Positions 42,418-52,249 of a stretch of 64,000 nucleotides of DNA are shown in pieces. Made by a program: the position numbers and the translations under genes. Source of the stretch: DTPS01 sp049591295. GTDB taxonomy: Bacteria; Acidobacteriota; UBA4820; DSQY01. A model generated the notes under the pieces. The model was not told where the DNA came from. It searched no databases and was given only the letters and a program-made list of their open reading frames with translations. The first letter of the stretch is position 1; every line of letters starts with the position of its first letter. The stretch is taken from NCBI GenBank assembly GCA_049591295.1, contig JBAWEQ010000194.1, forward strand, positions 14,424 to 78,423, written 5' to 3'.

Positions 42418-44403
42418 CTAGGTGATCTTGGAGCCGGGAGGCACGTCCTCGACGAACTGGAGGAGGATGGGCTCCCCGTCCAGGTTGCCGGCCATGATCA
42501 TGCCGTTGCTCTCGATGCCCATGAGCTTCGCAGGCTGTAGGTTGAAGACGAAGGGGCAGGTCCTGCCGACGAGCTGCTCGGGGGCGTACTTCTTGCCGAT
42601 GCCGCCCACGATTTGCCGGCGCTCCGAGCCGAAGTCCACGACCATGCGGATGAGCTTGTTGCTCTTCGGGACGCGCTCCGCCTCCAGGATCTTCCCCGCC
42701 CGCAACTCCGCGCGGCGGAACTCGTCGATGGAGATCCGCTCCTGCGCCTGTTGGGTGGGGGCCGGGGCGGGCGGAGCAACGGTTGCCGGCTGCTGCTGGG
42801 CATTGCCCTCTGGGACTTTCTTGTCGTCCTCCATCTCTCTAGCTTCTCCTCTCTTCTCTCCAGCTCCCCGGCTCTCCAGCTCCCCGGCTCCGCCCTTCTC
42901 CAGGTGGGCGAAGTACTCCGCCTTGTCCACGCGGGGGAACAGGCCGGTGAGCTTCCTGGCGGATCCGCTCTGGCGGTCCTCCCAGCGGGCGTTCACGAAA
43001 TCCGTGCGCTCGAAGCCGAGGGCCTCCGTGATTCGTGGCGCCGCCTCCGGCATGGCAGGTTCCAGGCAGAGCGCCGCCAGACGAAGCGCCCGGGCCGCCT
43101 CGGAGAGGGTGGCCAGGGCCTCGGGAGTGCCGGGCTTCGCCCACGGCTCGCGCTCCACGAGGAATTTGTTCAGGTCCGAGATGAGGCCCCAGATCGCCTC
43201 CAGGGCCTCGCGAGGCGAAAAGCGCTCCACCGCCGCGCAATAACGGTCCACGGCGGCTCCGGCGTGCTCCTTCAGACTCCCGTCCCCCGCGCCGATGGCT
43301 CCTTTCGCCTGACGTTCGAGCAGGTTGGTCAGGCGCGAGGCGAGGTTACCCAGATCATTGGCGAGGTCGGCGTTGAGGCGGTCGAGGAAGGCCTCGTCGG
43401 AGAAGGAGCCGTCGGTCTCGATGGGCTTCTCGCGCAGGAGGAAATACCGCAGCGCGTCCGCGCCGAACTCCTGGAGGTAAGGCCTAGGGTCCACGACGTT
43501 GCCCAGGGACTTGCTCATCTTGTTGGCGTCCTTCATCCACCAGCCGTGACCGTAGACGTGTTCCGGAAGAGGGAGCCCCGCGCTCATGAGAAAGGCAGGC
43601 CAGTAGACGGCGTGGAAGCGGAGGATGTCCTTCCCGATGAGGTGCAGATCGGCGGGCCAGAAGGTCTCGACCTTCGAGGGGTCGTCCGAGCCGTAGCCCA
43701 GGGCCGTCACGTAATTCGAGAGGGCGTCGAGCCAGACGTAGAGCACGTGATTCTCGTCGCCGGGGTAGGGGATGCCCCAGGTGATGGAGGTGCGGGAGAT
43801 GGACAAATCCTTGAGGCCGCCCTCCACGAAGGCGCGCACCTCGTTCATCCGGCTTTGCGGCAGCACGAAGTCGGGCCGCTCCGCGTAGAGTCTGAGCAGG
43901 GGTTCCTGATACCTGGAGAGGCGGAAAAAGTAGGACTCCTCCTCCAGCACTGTCACCGGATGGCCGAAGTCGGGGCACTTGCCCTCCACGATCTGGTTCT
44001 CGGGAAAAAAGGCCTCGCACGAGACGCAGTAGGGGCCCCGGTAGCTGGCCTTGTAGACGTCCCCCGCGGCGATGAGGCGCTCCAGGAGGGCCAGCACTCC
44101 TTTCTCGTGGCGCGCCTGCGTGGTCCTGATGAAGTCGTCGTGGCTGATACGAAGCTGCTTCCAGAGGGCGTGGTATCGCTCCACGACGCGGTCCGCCAGG
44201 GCCTGGGGGGTGATTCCCTCGGCGGCGGCGGACTTCTGGACCTTCTGGCCGTGCTCGTCCGTGCCCGTGAGAAAGTAAGTCTTGTCCCCCTTCAAACGGT
44301 GGTAGCGCGCGAAGAAGTCGGCGCAGACCGTGCAATAGGCGTGGCCGATGTGGGGATAGTCGTTGACGTAGTAGATCGGCGTGGTGATGTAGAAGCGTCC
44401 CAT
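42418..44403 (-). CDS. metG: Methionyl-tRNA synthetase with C-terminal tRNA-binding domain
   Basis: A 661-residue class I synthetase. HIGH box YPHIGHAYC, KMSKS box NKMSKSLGN and a zinc-type insert starting CVSCEAFFPE are intact. The C-terminal EMAP/Arc1p-like domain (about 555-661: FRRAELRAGKILEAE..., LQPAKLMGIESNGM) forms dimers and binds tRNA. The linker near residues 500-525 is encoded by the same kind of degenerate tandem repeat found between genes here, an unusual in-frame intrusion. The ATG at 44403 starts the canonical MGRFYITTPIYY. Confidence 0.97.
   Translation of the reverse strand: MGRFYITTPIYYVNDYPHIGHAYCTVCADFFARYHRLKGDKTYFLTGTDEHGQKVQKSAAAEGITPQALADRVVERYHALWKQLRISHDDFIRTTQARHEKGVLALLERLIAAGDVYKASYRGPYCVSCEAFFPENQIVEGKCPDFGHPVTVLEEESYFFRLSRYQEPLLRLYAERPDFVLPQSRMNEVRAFVEGGLKDLSISRTSITWGIPYPGDENHVLYVWLDALSNYVTALGYGSDDPSKVETFWPADLHLIGKDILRFHAVYWPAFLMSAGLPLPEHVYGHGWWMKDANKMSKSLGNVVDPRPYLQEFGADALRYFLLREKPIETDGSFSDEAFLDRLNADLANDLGNLASRLTNLLERQAKGAIGAGDGSLKEHAGAAVDRYCAAVERFSPREALEAIWGLISDLNKFLVEREPWAKPGTPEALATLSEAARALRLAALCLEPAMPEAAPRITEALGFERTDFVNARWEDRQSGSARKLTGLFPRVDKAEYFAHLEKGGAGELESRGAGEKRGEAREMEDDKKVPEGNAQQQPATVAPPAPAPTQQAQERISIDEFRRAELRAGKILEAERVPKSNKLIRMVVDFGSERRQIVGGIGKKYAPEQLVGRTCPFVFNLQPAKLMGIESNGMIMAGNLDGEPILLQFVEDVPPGSKIT
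42838..42900. repeat. Tandem repeat inside the metG linker
   Basis: Two copies of a 16-base unit (minus strand GAGCCGGGGAGCTGGA) and then degenerate GAGARGAGAGG units encode the ELESRGAGEKRGEAREM part of the linker. It is in frame and between folded domains. Confidence 0.6.
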
Positions 44404-44522
44404 GGCTTCCTCTGTGCGCAACCTTCTGTCAGCTCGGGATGGGGGAGTGCGGGGATGGCGAGAAGCCGTCGGTAGCCCGGCCCACCCCCCTCTTCATCTC
44501 GTACTCTCCCCGGTCCAGTCGG

Positions 44523-44900
44523 TCAGTGGTGCGCCGGAGCGGGAGCGTGCGGCGCGGGCTGGCCGCCCTCGGGCTTCGCCTCGGCGACCCGGATGAGGTA
44601 ATCACTCTGCTCCTGGTTGGAGTTGCGATACTCCCTGGCCGCACGGTAGACGGCGATCAGGTAGACCACACAGACGAAGATGAGCCAGAGGAATCCGTTG
44701 GGCATGACGGGCCGCACCGCCATGGCGATCGCCAGGCCCAAGAGGCCCAGCAGGTACCCGACCACCTCGGCCACGTATGAGACGCCCCTGGCGTTCCGCT
44801 GGACCACCACCCCCGTGCATTCGTTGAACAGGGGGCATTCGGCGCACTCGCGGAACTTGTGCGCATCCACGATCTCCTGTCTGAAACAGTCCTTCATCAT
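44523..44900 (-). CDS. Small membrane protein with N-terminal CxxC motif
   Basis: A 125-residue protein not recognised as a named family. A cytoplasmic N-terminus has FRECAECPLFNEC (C-x2-C-x5-C, possible metal or Fe-S site), two helices follow (about 41-62 and 68-88), and the tail ends in a His/Ala/Pro-rich segment. GAGGGG lies upstream of two adjacent ATG codons (44900 and 44897). It is upstream of metG on the same strand, 119 bases away. Confidence 0.65.
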   Translation of the reverse strand: MMKDCFRQEIVDAHKFRECAECPLFNECTGVVVQRNARGVSYVAEVVGYLLGLLGLAIAMAVRPVMPNGFLWLIFVCVVYLIAVYRAAREYRNSNQEQSDYLIRVAEAKPEGGQPAPHAPAPAHH

Positions 44901-44939
44901 GGCTCACCCCTCGTGCAGTGTCGAAGTATACCACGGCGG

Positions 44940-45065
44940 ATGGGGCGGAGAGGTGAAACGTGGAACGGAAAGAGGCGAGGGTAATGACGCCCCAGAGGCC
45001 GCGACTTTTCTACGCCCCCCCATCGTCAATCCCCAATCCCGGCTCCCGAATCGAAACTCCCCAAT
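44940..45065. repeat. Degenerate short tandem repeat, intergenic
   Basis: Left part is purine-rich (GTGAAACGTGGAACGGAAAG), right part shows CCCCAATCCCGGCTCCCGAA-like units. No gene seen in the 169-base gap. Confidence 0.45.
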
Positions 45066-45069
45066 CTTC

Positions 45070-45630
45070 TCACCCCTCCTTGTCGAGCAGTTCTCGGTAG
45101 AACTGCTGGAAGAGGGCGTGGAACTCGGGGGAGTCTTCGGGGATGCGGCGCTTGATGTTGAGGACCTTCTGGCGGGCCCGCGCCTCTCGCGCGGCGTCCT
45201 TGGCGAGCTCCATTTCCAGGGCGCGCAGGACCTGGTTCCTCAGCTCCTGGTCCTTGACGAAGTACTCCACGTCCGGGTCTCCCAGAAGCAGGTCGAAGAT
45301 CTTCCCGGCGAGGTCGTGCTGCTTCTCCCGGGAAAGCCTTCCCGGACCGGTGGAGAGGACGTACCCGCGGCGTTGGGAGATCTGCCCCTTGGCCCTGGCG
45401 ATGAGCTGGTGATACTCCAGGTCTCCCCCTCTGATCTTCTCCTGGTGCTCGGCCAGGAGGAGGCGGGCTTCCTCGGTGATCTCGTCCTCCACCGACAGGT
45501 CGGCCGAGATCAGGCGGGCCACCTTTTCGGCCGTGCGGTCGGGATGGTCGCTGGCGATGACCCCCTTGGCGGCGAGCGACTGGAGGGCTCTCCGGGAAAT
45601 GAGTTCGATGAGGGGCGGGGGGAGTCTCAT
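45070..45630 (-). CDS. DUF507 family protein, duplicated domain
   Basis: A 186-residue protein of the DUF507 type in which the roughly 90-residue unit appears twice: residues 1-90 (LIELISRRALQSLAAKGVI...) and 96-186 (RLSREKQHDLAGKIFDLLLGDPDVEYFVKDQELRNQ...FYRELLDKEG), each helical. Function is unknown in the family. The ATG overlaps the stop of the large TPR protein by four bases, so it is the last gene of a three-gene operon. Confidence 0.8.
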   Translation of the reverse strand: MRLPPPLIELISRRALQSLAAKGVIASDHPDRTAEKVARLISADLSVEDEITEEARLLLAEHQEKIRGGDLEYHQLIARAKGQISQRRGYVLSTGPGRLSREKQHDLAGKIFDLLLGDPDVEYFVKDQELRNQVLRALEMELAKDAAREARARQKVLNIKRRIPEDSPEFHALFQQFYRELLDKEG

Positions 45631-48545
45631 GGCGTGTCTTTCCCTTTCTTCGCGGGCTTCTTGGGGCTCGGATGGGCCGGCGGCGGCTGGGTCTCGGGGC
45701 CTTCCACGGCCGGGGGTGGCCCCTGGAGGGCGGCCTTCGGCTGCGACGGCCCCTCCAGCTCCTCCAGCCTGCGCTCGGCATAATCTCCCTGGACGGTGCC
45801 CTTGGTGCGGGCCGCCAGCTGCTTGTAGATGCTGATGGCGTCCTGGCGCCGGCCCAGGGAGAGCATCAGCTCGGCCGCCCGGTAGCGGGCCGTGAGCGCC
45901 CACTGCGGGTTGGCCGAAGCGAAGGCCACGTGGAGATAGGCGCTGAGGGCCTCGTCGGGTTTGCCCCAGAGCTCAAGGGTGTAGGCGTACTGGAAGCCGA
46001 TGGAGGCGTCCTGGAAGACGGCCCCCAGCCTCTGGAGGATCTTCGCAGCCTCCTCGTACTTCCCCTGGTGCTGGAGGAAGAGGGCGGCGTTCATGAGGTC
46101 GTCCTTGCTGCCCTCGGAGACGGGTTCCGCCTCTCCGTACGCGGCCAGATGGGCGGCGGCCGCTTCCGCATTGCCTTCGGTCTGCGCCGCTTTGCCCGCC
46201 AGGAGCTGGGCTTGGTTGATCTCCTGTGCCGAAAGCCCACCGGGAGAACTCAGGGCGCTTTCCAGCGTGGCCAGGGCGGCGGCGGTGTCGCGCGTCCGGT
46301 ACTCCGCTTGCCCCAGCAGGAACTGGGCTTGTGCGTTCGAGGCGGCACCGGAGAGGAGCCGCTTCACGGCGGACCAGTCGGAGTGAGCGGCGTCGCGCCT
46401 GGCCAGGAAGAGCGCGGCCTCTTCTGCTCCCGGCCCGCCGGGAAATCGATGGAGATATTCCTCGTAGGCCTTCTCGGCGCCGGCCGCGTCCTTGGAGCGG
46501 GCCTTGATCCGCGCCGACCTGAGCAGCGCCGCCGCCTGGCCCGGATCGGTGGGCTCCGCCGCACGGAACGCCGGTATGGCCATCAGCGCCGCCTCGGGTC
46601 CCTGCTGCGCCAAGAGGGTCATCTCCAGGCGGTGCTGGGCCAGAGTAGCCAGGGGGCCGGCTCCCTGGAGGCCTGCAAGCTTCTGGAGAGTGGACAGGCC
46701 GGGCGTGGGGGCGCCGTGACCGATCTGGCTGTCGGCCAGCTCCCAGAGGGCAAGGGGCTCCTGCGGTCCTTGCGCGAGCTCGGACCACAGCTTCCAGGCC
46801 TTGGCGTGGTTTCCACTGGCGTCCAGGGCCGAGGCCGATCGAAAGCGGAGGGCATCGGCCAGGGAGGAGTCGGATAGGCGCTCGGCCGCCTTGAGGGCCG
46901 CCTCCACGTGTCCCGACCCAAGGTCAGCCAGCCCCATCCGAAAGAGAGCCTCTTCGGCCCTCTTTCCCTGCGTGCGGGTCGGCACCGATTCGGCGAACTC
47001 GCGCTGGGCGGTCTCCCACTGCCCCTTGTGCAGGGCAAGCAGGCCAGCCAGCCTCGCCTTTCGGGCGGTCTGTTCGGGATCCAACGGCACCCGTCCGAGT
47101 TGGGCCAACACCGGTCCTAGCTGATCCTCCCTTCCTTCCGCGGCGAGCGTTTCGCCCAGGAGAAGGGCGGCCCGCGCGAAGGCGGGCGTGCCGGGGTAAC
47201 TGTTGAGGACCGATTGCAGGGCCTGCGTGGCCTGCTCCGGATCGCCCTCGTCCATGTGAATTCGGGCCAGCAGGAGTTCGGCATCGGGCACGACGGCCGC
47301 CGCGGGAAAGGTCGTGATCAGGTTGGACAGGGTCCCCACGGCGTCGCTCGACTTCCCCTGCTCCCACTGAAAGCGCCCTCGCGCCAGAAGGGCTTCGGCT
47401 CTCGCCGCGTCGGAGGGGGCGACCTTCTCAGACTCTTTGAGCCAGCGCTCGGCGAGGTCCGGATTGCGGATGACGGACCAGGCGATATCCGCTGCTTCGA
47501 GGGCCACCTTGGTCTGCTGGAGGGGGTCCGACAGATCCGGGTAGGCCGCCGCCAGGTCGTCCATGGCGGCTGGGCCGTTGCGGCGCCACTCCTGGGCCCG
47601 CGCCGACAGGAGGTGCGCCTGCGCCGCCCCCTCGCCCTTTGGAAATTGCTGGAGGTAGGCCTTGGCTCCCGCGATGACCGCAGCGGCGTCTCTTCGGGCC
47701 GCCGCCGACTCCACGGGAATAAGGGCCGCGGCCGCTTCCCAGCCCTCCAGCGACAGAATCCCTCGGACCGCGTCGTAGGCCTGAGCATCCTCGCCCTGGG
47801 CATGGAGGACCCAGGCCTGCAGAAGGGTGGCTTCTTCATCCTTCGATTCCACCAGCGGCTGGAGGGTTTTGAGGGCCTGGTCGTAGGCCTTCAGCCTGTA
47901 CTGGGATGAGGCCATGGCCAGGACGAGGCGCCTCGTCTCCTGAGGATTCGAGGCGCCGGCCAGAGAGGAGTCGAGGAGCTTCACCGCCTCGGCGTCGTGT
48001 CCGAGTTCGGAGGAGAGGGTCGCCAGGCGGAGCCGGTCGGAATCCGTTCGCCGGCCCTCCGGGATGGCCTGGAGCATCTGGGCCGCCTGCTCGTTCTGGC
48101 CCAAGAGCGAATAGGCCTTGGCCTCGACGCGGTGGGCGCTGTCCCAGTCGGCGCCATTCGCGGCCCGGTAGCCGGCCAGCGCCTGGAGCGCCTCCTCCGG
48201 CCTTCCGGCGTTGAGTCGGGCCTGGGCGAGGTCCATCGCCAGCCCCGCCCGCTCCTTGGGGGGGAGCCCGGCGAAGGCGGCGTCCAGGAGCGGCAGGGCC
48301 GCTCCCCAGTCCCCCTGGGCGGCCAAGAGATGGCCCACCCAGCCGCTCACCTCGGCCCGGTGCCGCCCCTGGGGGTAGGCTTGGAGGTACTGCTGTCCCT
48401 GGACGAGAGCGGTCTGGAGGGCACCTTCTTTGACGAGCGATTGTACGACCCGGAAGTCCTCGGGCTCGCCGGCCAGCGCCGGCAAGGCCCAGAGGAGGAT
48501 CAGGCAGGCAAGAATAGTCGCGTCAAGCCTTCGCGGCGGCATCAT
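45627..48545 (-). CDS. Large exported TPR-repeat protein
   Basis: A 972-residue protein: signal peptide (MMPPRRLDATILACLILLWALPALA, cut about residue 25) and then a full-length solenoid of Ala/Leu/Glu-rich helical pairs of about 34 residues (tetratricopeptide and related repeats), ending in a Pro/Lys tail. Such periplasmic scaffolds often organise envelope complexes; the partner is unknown. The start overlaps the zinc-ribbon gene by 23 bases with no strong ribosome-binding site, which implies coupled translation. The ATG at 48542 is an alternative. Confidence 0.85.
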   Translation of the reverse strand: MMPPRRLDATILACLILLWALPALAGEPEDFRVVQSLVKEGALQTALVQGQQYLQAYPQGRHRAEVSGWVGHLLAAQGDWGAALPLLDAAFAGLPPKERAGLAMDLAQARLNAGRPEEALQALAGYRAANGADWDSAHRVEAKAYSLLGQNEQAAQMLQAIPEGRRTDSDRLRLATLSSELGHDAEAVKLLDSSLAGASNPQETRRLVLAMASSQYRLKAYDQALKTLQPLVESKDEEATLLQAWVLHAQGEDAQAYDAVRGILSLEGWEAAAALIPVESAAARRDAAAVIAGAKAYLQQFPKGEGAAQAHLLSARAQEWRRNGPAAMDDLAAAYPDLSDPLQQTKVALEAADIAWSVIRNPDLAERWLKESEKVAPSDAARAEALLARGRFQWEQGKSSDAVGTLSNLITTFPAAAVVPDAELLLARIHMDEGDPEQATQALQSVLNSYPGTPAFARAALLLGETLAAEGREDQLGPVLAQLGRVPLDPEQTARKARLAGLLALHKGQWETAQREFAESVPTRTQGKRAEEALFRMGLADLGSGHVEAALKAAERLSDSSLADALRFRSASALDASGNHAKAWKLWSELAQGPQEPLALWELADSQIGHGAPTPGLSTLQKLAGLQGAGPLATLAQHRLEMTLLAQQGPEAALMAIPAFRAAEPTDPGQAAALLRSARIKARSKDAAGAEKAYEEYLHRFPGGPGAEEAALFLARRDAAHSDWSAVKRLLSGAASNAQAQFLLGQAEYRTRDTAAALATLESALSSPGGLSAQEINQAQLLAGKAAQTEGNAEAAAAHLAAYGEAEPVSEGSKDDLMNAALFLQHQGKYEEAAKILQRLGAVFQDASIGFQYAYTLELWGKPDEALSAYLHVAFASANPQWALTARYRAAELMLSLGRRQDAISIYKQLAARTKGTVQGDYAERRLEELEGPSQPKAALQGPPPAVEGPETQPPPAHPSPKKPAKKGKDTP

Positions 48546-49242
48546 CGAGGTACAGGACCCTCTGGCACCCCTCGCAGAAGACCACCTCCTCACCATAGTG
48601 CAGATCCTGAATCAGCTTGGGTCGGACGCCGATGAAACAGCCCTGGCACGTGCCACCCCGGACGGCCACCACCGCCAGCCCGTTCCTCTGGGCGGCGATG
48701 TGGGTGTACTTGTTGAACCAGCCCGGCTTGATGGCGCCCTGGAGGGTCTGGCGCTCCTTCTGGAGGGTCAGCAGCTCCGCGGAGAGGCGGTCCGCCTCCG
48801 ATTTGAGAGCCTTGCGCTCCTCGGCCACACGGGCCTCGCTCTCCTTGTATTTCTGGTCCAGCTCGGGCAGGGTCTTGGCGAGCTCGTCGAGGCGTTCCCC
48901 GTCCTTCAGGGCCTGGTCTTCCGCCCGCTCGCGCTCCTTCTTGGCGGCGTCCATCTCCTTCAGGAGGGCGCTGTACTCTTCGTTGGAGCGGATCTCGGGC
49001 ATCCGGAGCTTGAGCTTGCGCTCCTTCTCCTCCAGGGAGGCGATGGCCTGATCCAGGGAGGCGCGCTCCTTCTCCAGCGACTCCTTCTCGCTCAGCCCCT
49101 TGTCGAAGGGCTCGCGATCGGCGCTGACCTTCGCGTCAATGATCTTGCTCTTCTTGGGAATTTGTTGGAGGTCGTGGCCCAGGGTCCGAATGGCGATGTC
49201 CAGCCTTTGCAACTTGAGCAACTGTTCAAGAATGGCATTCAC
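48523..49242 (-). CDS. CT398-like coiled-coil zinc-ribbon protein
   Basis: A 239-residue protein. Residues about 10-180 form a long coiled coil (Glu/Lys/Leu heptads). The C-terminus is a zinc ribbon with GGTCQGCFIGV and VFCEGCQRVLY. This is the CT398/DUF164 family; relatives in Chlamydia and Campylobacterota bind sigma54 or NTPases of secretion systems. The start is a GTG with a G5 run upstream. It heads an operon with the TPR and DUF507 genes, just behind the tRNA terminator. Confidence 0.88.
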   Translation of the reverse strand: MNAILEQLLKLQRLDIAIRTLGHDLQQIPKKSKIIDAKVSADREPFDKGLSEKESLEKERASLDQAIASLEEKERKLKLRMPEIRSNEEYSALLKEMDAAKKERERAEDQALKDGERLDELAKTLPELDQKYKESEARVAEERKALKSEADRLSAELLTLQKERQTLQGAIKPGWFNKYTHIAAQRNGLAVVAVRGGTCQGCFIGVRPKLIQDLHYGEEVVFCEGCQRVLYLDDAAAKA

Positions 49243-49262
49243 TCCAGTTGACCCCCAAAATT

Positions 49263-49289
49263 AAAAAAGGGGTGCACCCGTGCACCCCT
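49263..49289 (-). terminator. Rho-independent terminator of tRNA-Ile2
   Basis: On the minus strand a perfect 9-10-bp stem (GGGGTGCAC, loop GG, GTGCACCCC) is followed by T6-AA-T4. It lies 61 bases after the tRNA. Confidence 0.9.
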
Positions 49290-49349
49290 AATTCAAGAAT
49301 TGGACGAAATCAAGACGAAGCCTCGAAAACACCTGCTCCCCTTTCGCGG

Positions 49350-49422
49350 TGGGCCCTCCAGGATTCGAACCTGGGACCGACCGGTTATGAGCCGGTGGCT
49401 CTCACCGCTGAGCTAAGGGCCC
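49350..49422 (-). tRNA. tRNA-Ile2 (anticodon CAU, lysidine-modified)
   Basis: A full cloverleaf: acceptor GGGCCCT/AGGGCCC with discriminator A, D-arm GCTC-AGCGGTGA-GAGC, anticodon arm ACCGG-CTCATAA-CCGGT, 5-base variable loop and T-arm CCAGG-TTCGAAT-CCTGG. CCA is not encoded. The CAU anticodon fits Met, initiator or Ile2. The first pair G-C excludes initiator, and the GGGCCCTTAGCTCAG start is typical of Ile2, whose C34 is changed to lysidine by TilS. Confidence 0.9.
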
Positions 49423-49438
49423 AACGGTACCACAGGGA

Positions 49439-49468
49439 ATGATAACACAAAGAAATCAGGGATGTAAA
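49439..49468 (-). promoter_or_regulatory. Promoter of tRNA-Ile2
   Basis: On the minus strand TTTACA (49463-49468), 18 bases and TATCAT (49439-49444). The start would be near 49432, 10 bases before the tRNA. Confidence 0.65.
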
Positions 49469-49496
49469 GGGGGGAGCGACGGCGCCCGATGCGGTC

Positions 49497-49532
49497 GGGA
49501 GCGGGCCTCCCCGAAAGCTTCGGCCCGCCCCC
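49497..49532 (-). terminator. Hairpin after the TPR/carboxypeptidase-like-domain gene
   Basis: GGGGGCGGGCC pairs with GGCCCGCTCCC (10 of 11) about 46 bases after the stop on the minus strand. No U-tract, so termination is only likely. Confidence 0.4.
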
Positions 49533-49578
49533 TGAACCCTTTACCCTGCACAAGCAACAGAACGATCCAGAATGGTGC

Positions 49579-50523
49579 CTACTTCTTCTGGTCGTTCTGG
49601 GACTTCATCATGGCCTGAAGGCCGGTGATGGCCTGTTTCCACACCCCGGCGTCCGAGGCATCGGGCTTCATTTTCAAGTAGGTGTTGAGCTGGTCGATGG
49701 TCTCCTGGTACTTGCCCATCTGCACCAGGCAGCGCGCCAGCTCCCGATGGGAGTCGGCATCCTTGGGGTCTTCCTGGATGGCTTTCTGGAAGAACCCGGC
49801 CGCCTTCTCATACTCGCCCTTGTTCAGGGCCTCCACGCCGCTGTTGTAGTGGGCGCCGGTGATGACTCCACCCTTGGCCGCAAACTGCTTCTTGTACTCA
49901 TCCGCCTTGGCCTTGTCGCCCTTCTTCTCGTAAAGCTTGGACATCTCCCCCAGAACGGCGACCTCGCCGGGATAGGCCTTGTTATAGGCCTCGAAGGCGG
50001 CGATCGCCTCGTCGGTCCGGTCCAGGCGCGCCAGGGACGTGGCCTTGATGAGCATGGCCGCCTTTACGTTCTCCCCGCCCGCCTTGATGGCCTCGTCGGC
50101 CTTGGCGGCTGCCCCTTCAAAGTCCCCCATATCGAAGAGATTCTTGGCCTCCGCCGCCGGGTTGGCCTTGGCCTGCTGGACCACGACGTCCTTGCGCATG
50201 TCGAAGATCAGGTCGGTAACCTCCAGCATTCTGACCATGGACACCTTGGTGACCGCGGGCAGGCCCGGCAGTTGAACGGTCACGGAGTATCCCTTGTCGG
50301 TGTACGGCAGGCCCGTGTAGACGAAGCTCCCGCTCTGGTCGGTCTTGGTCTCGTAGTGGTTGCTGAGGTTGGACTCATCCACGAACTTGACCTCGACGCC
50401 CGCCACGGGCTTCCCGTCGCGGTCCAGAACCTTTCCCCGGAATCCCTTGCTGAGCTGGGCCCACGAGCTCAAGCAGAAGAGCATGGCCAGCGCAGCCACG
50501 CACAGTACACGCGTGGTCTTCAT
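49579..50523 (-). CDS. Exported TPR protein with carboxypeptidase regulatory-like domain
   Basis: A 314-residue protein: signal peptide (about 1-22, ending SSWAQ), a CarboxypepD_reg-type beta-sandwich (about 25-100: GFRGKVLDRDGKPVAGVEVKF), then TPR repeats (about 120-305) with the typical ALNKGEYEKAAGFFQKAI pattern. This combination is common in Acidobacteriota, one reason for the suggested placement. AGGAGG lies before the ATG. It is only 19 bases behind rpoD, so it may be the last gene of the rpsU operon. Confidence 0.85.
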   Translation of the reverse strand: MKTTRVLCVAALAMLFCLSSWAQLSKGFRGKVLDRDGKPVAGVEVKFVDESNLSNHYETKTDQSGSFVYTGLPYTDKGYSVTVQLPGLPAVTKVSMVRMLEVTDLIFDMRKDVVVQQAKANPAAEAKNLFDMGDFEGAAAKADEAIKAGGENVKAAMLIKATSLARLDRTDEAIAAFEAYNKAYPGEVAVLGEMSKLYEKKGDKAKADEYKKQFAAKGGVITGAHYNSGVEALNKGEYEKAAGFFQKAIQEDPKDADSHRELARCLVQMGKYQETIDQLNTYLKMKPDASDAGVWKQAITGLQAMMKSQNDQKK

Positions 50524-50542
50524 CAGACGCCTCCTTGATTGG

Positions 50543-52204
<1,662 letters not shown>

Positions 52205-52249
52205 GTTGGGGTGGTCTCCCGGTCTCAGGTTCGCAGTGGATCGCTTCCG

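Noticed and set aside
49350..49422. Initiator or elongator tRNA-Met
   Set aside because: The CAU anticodon allows it, but the G-C first pair and the GGGCCCTTAGCTCAG start are those of tRNA-Ile2.
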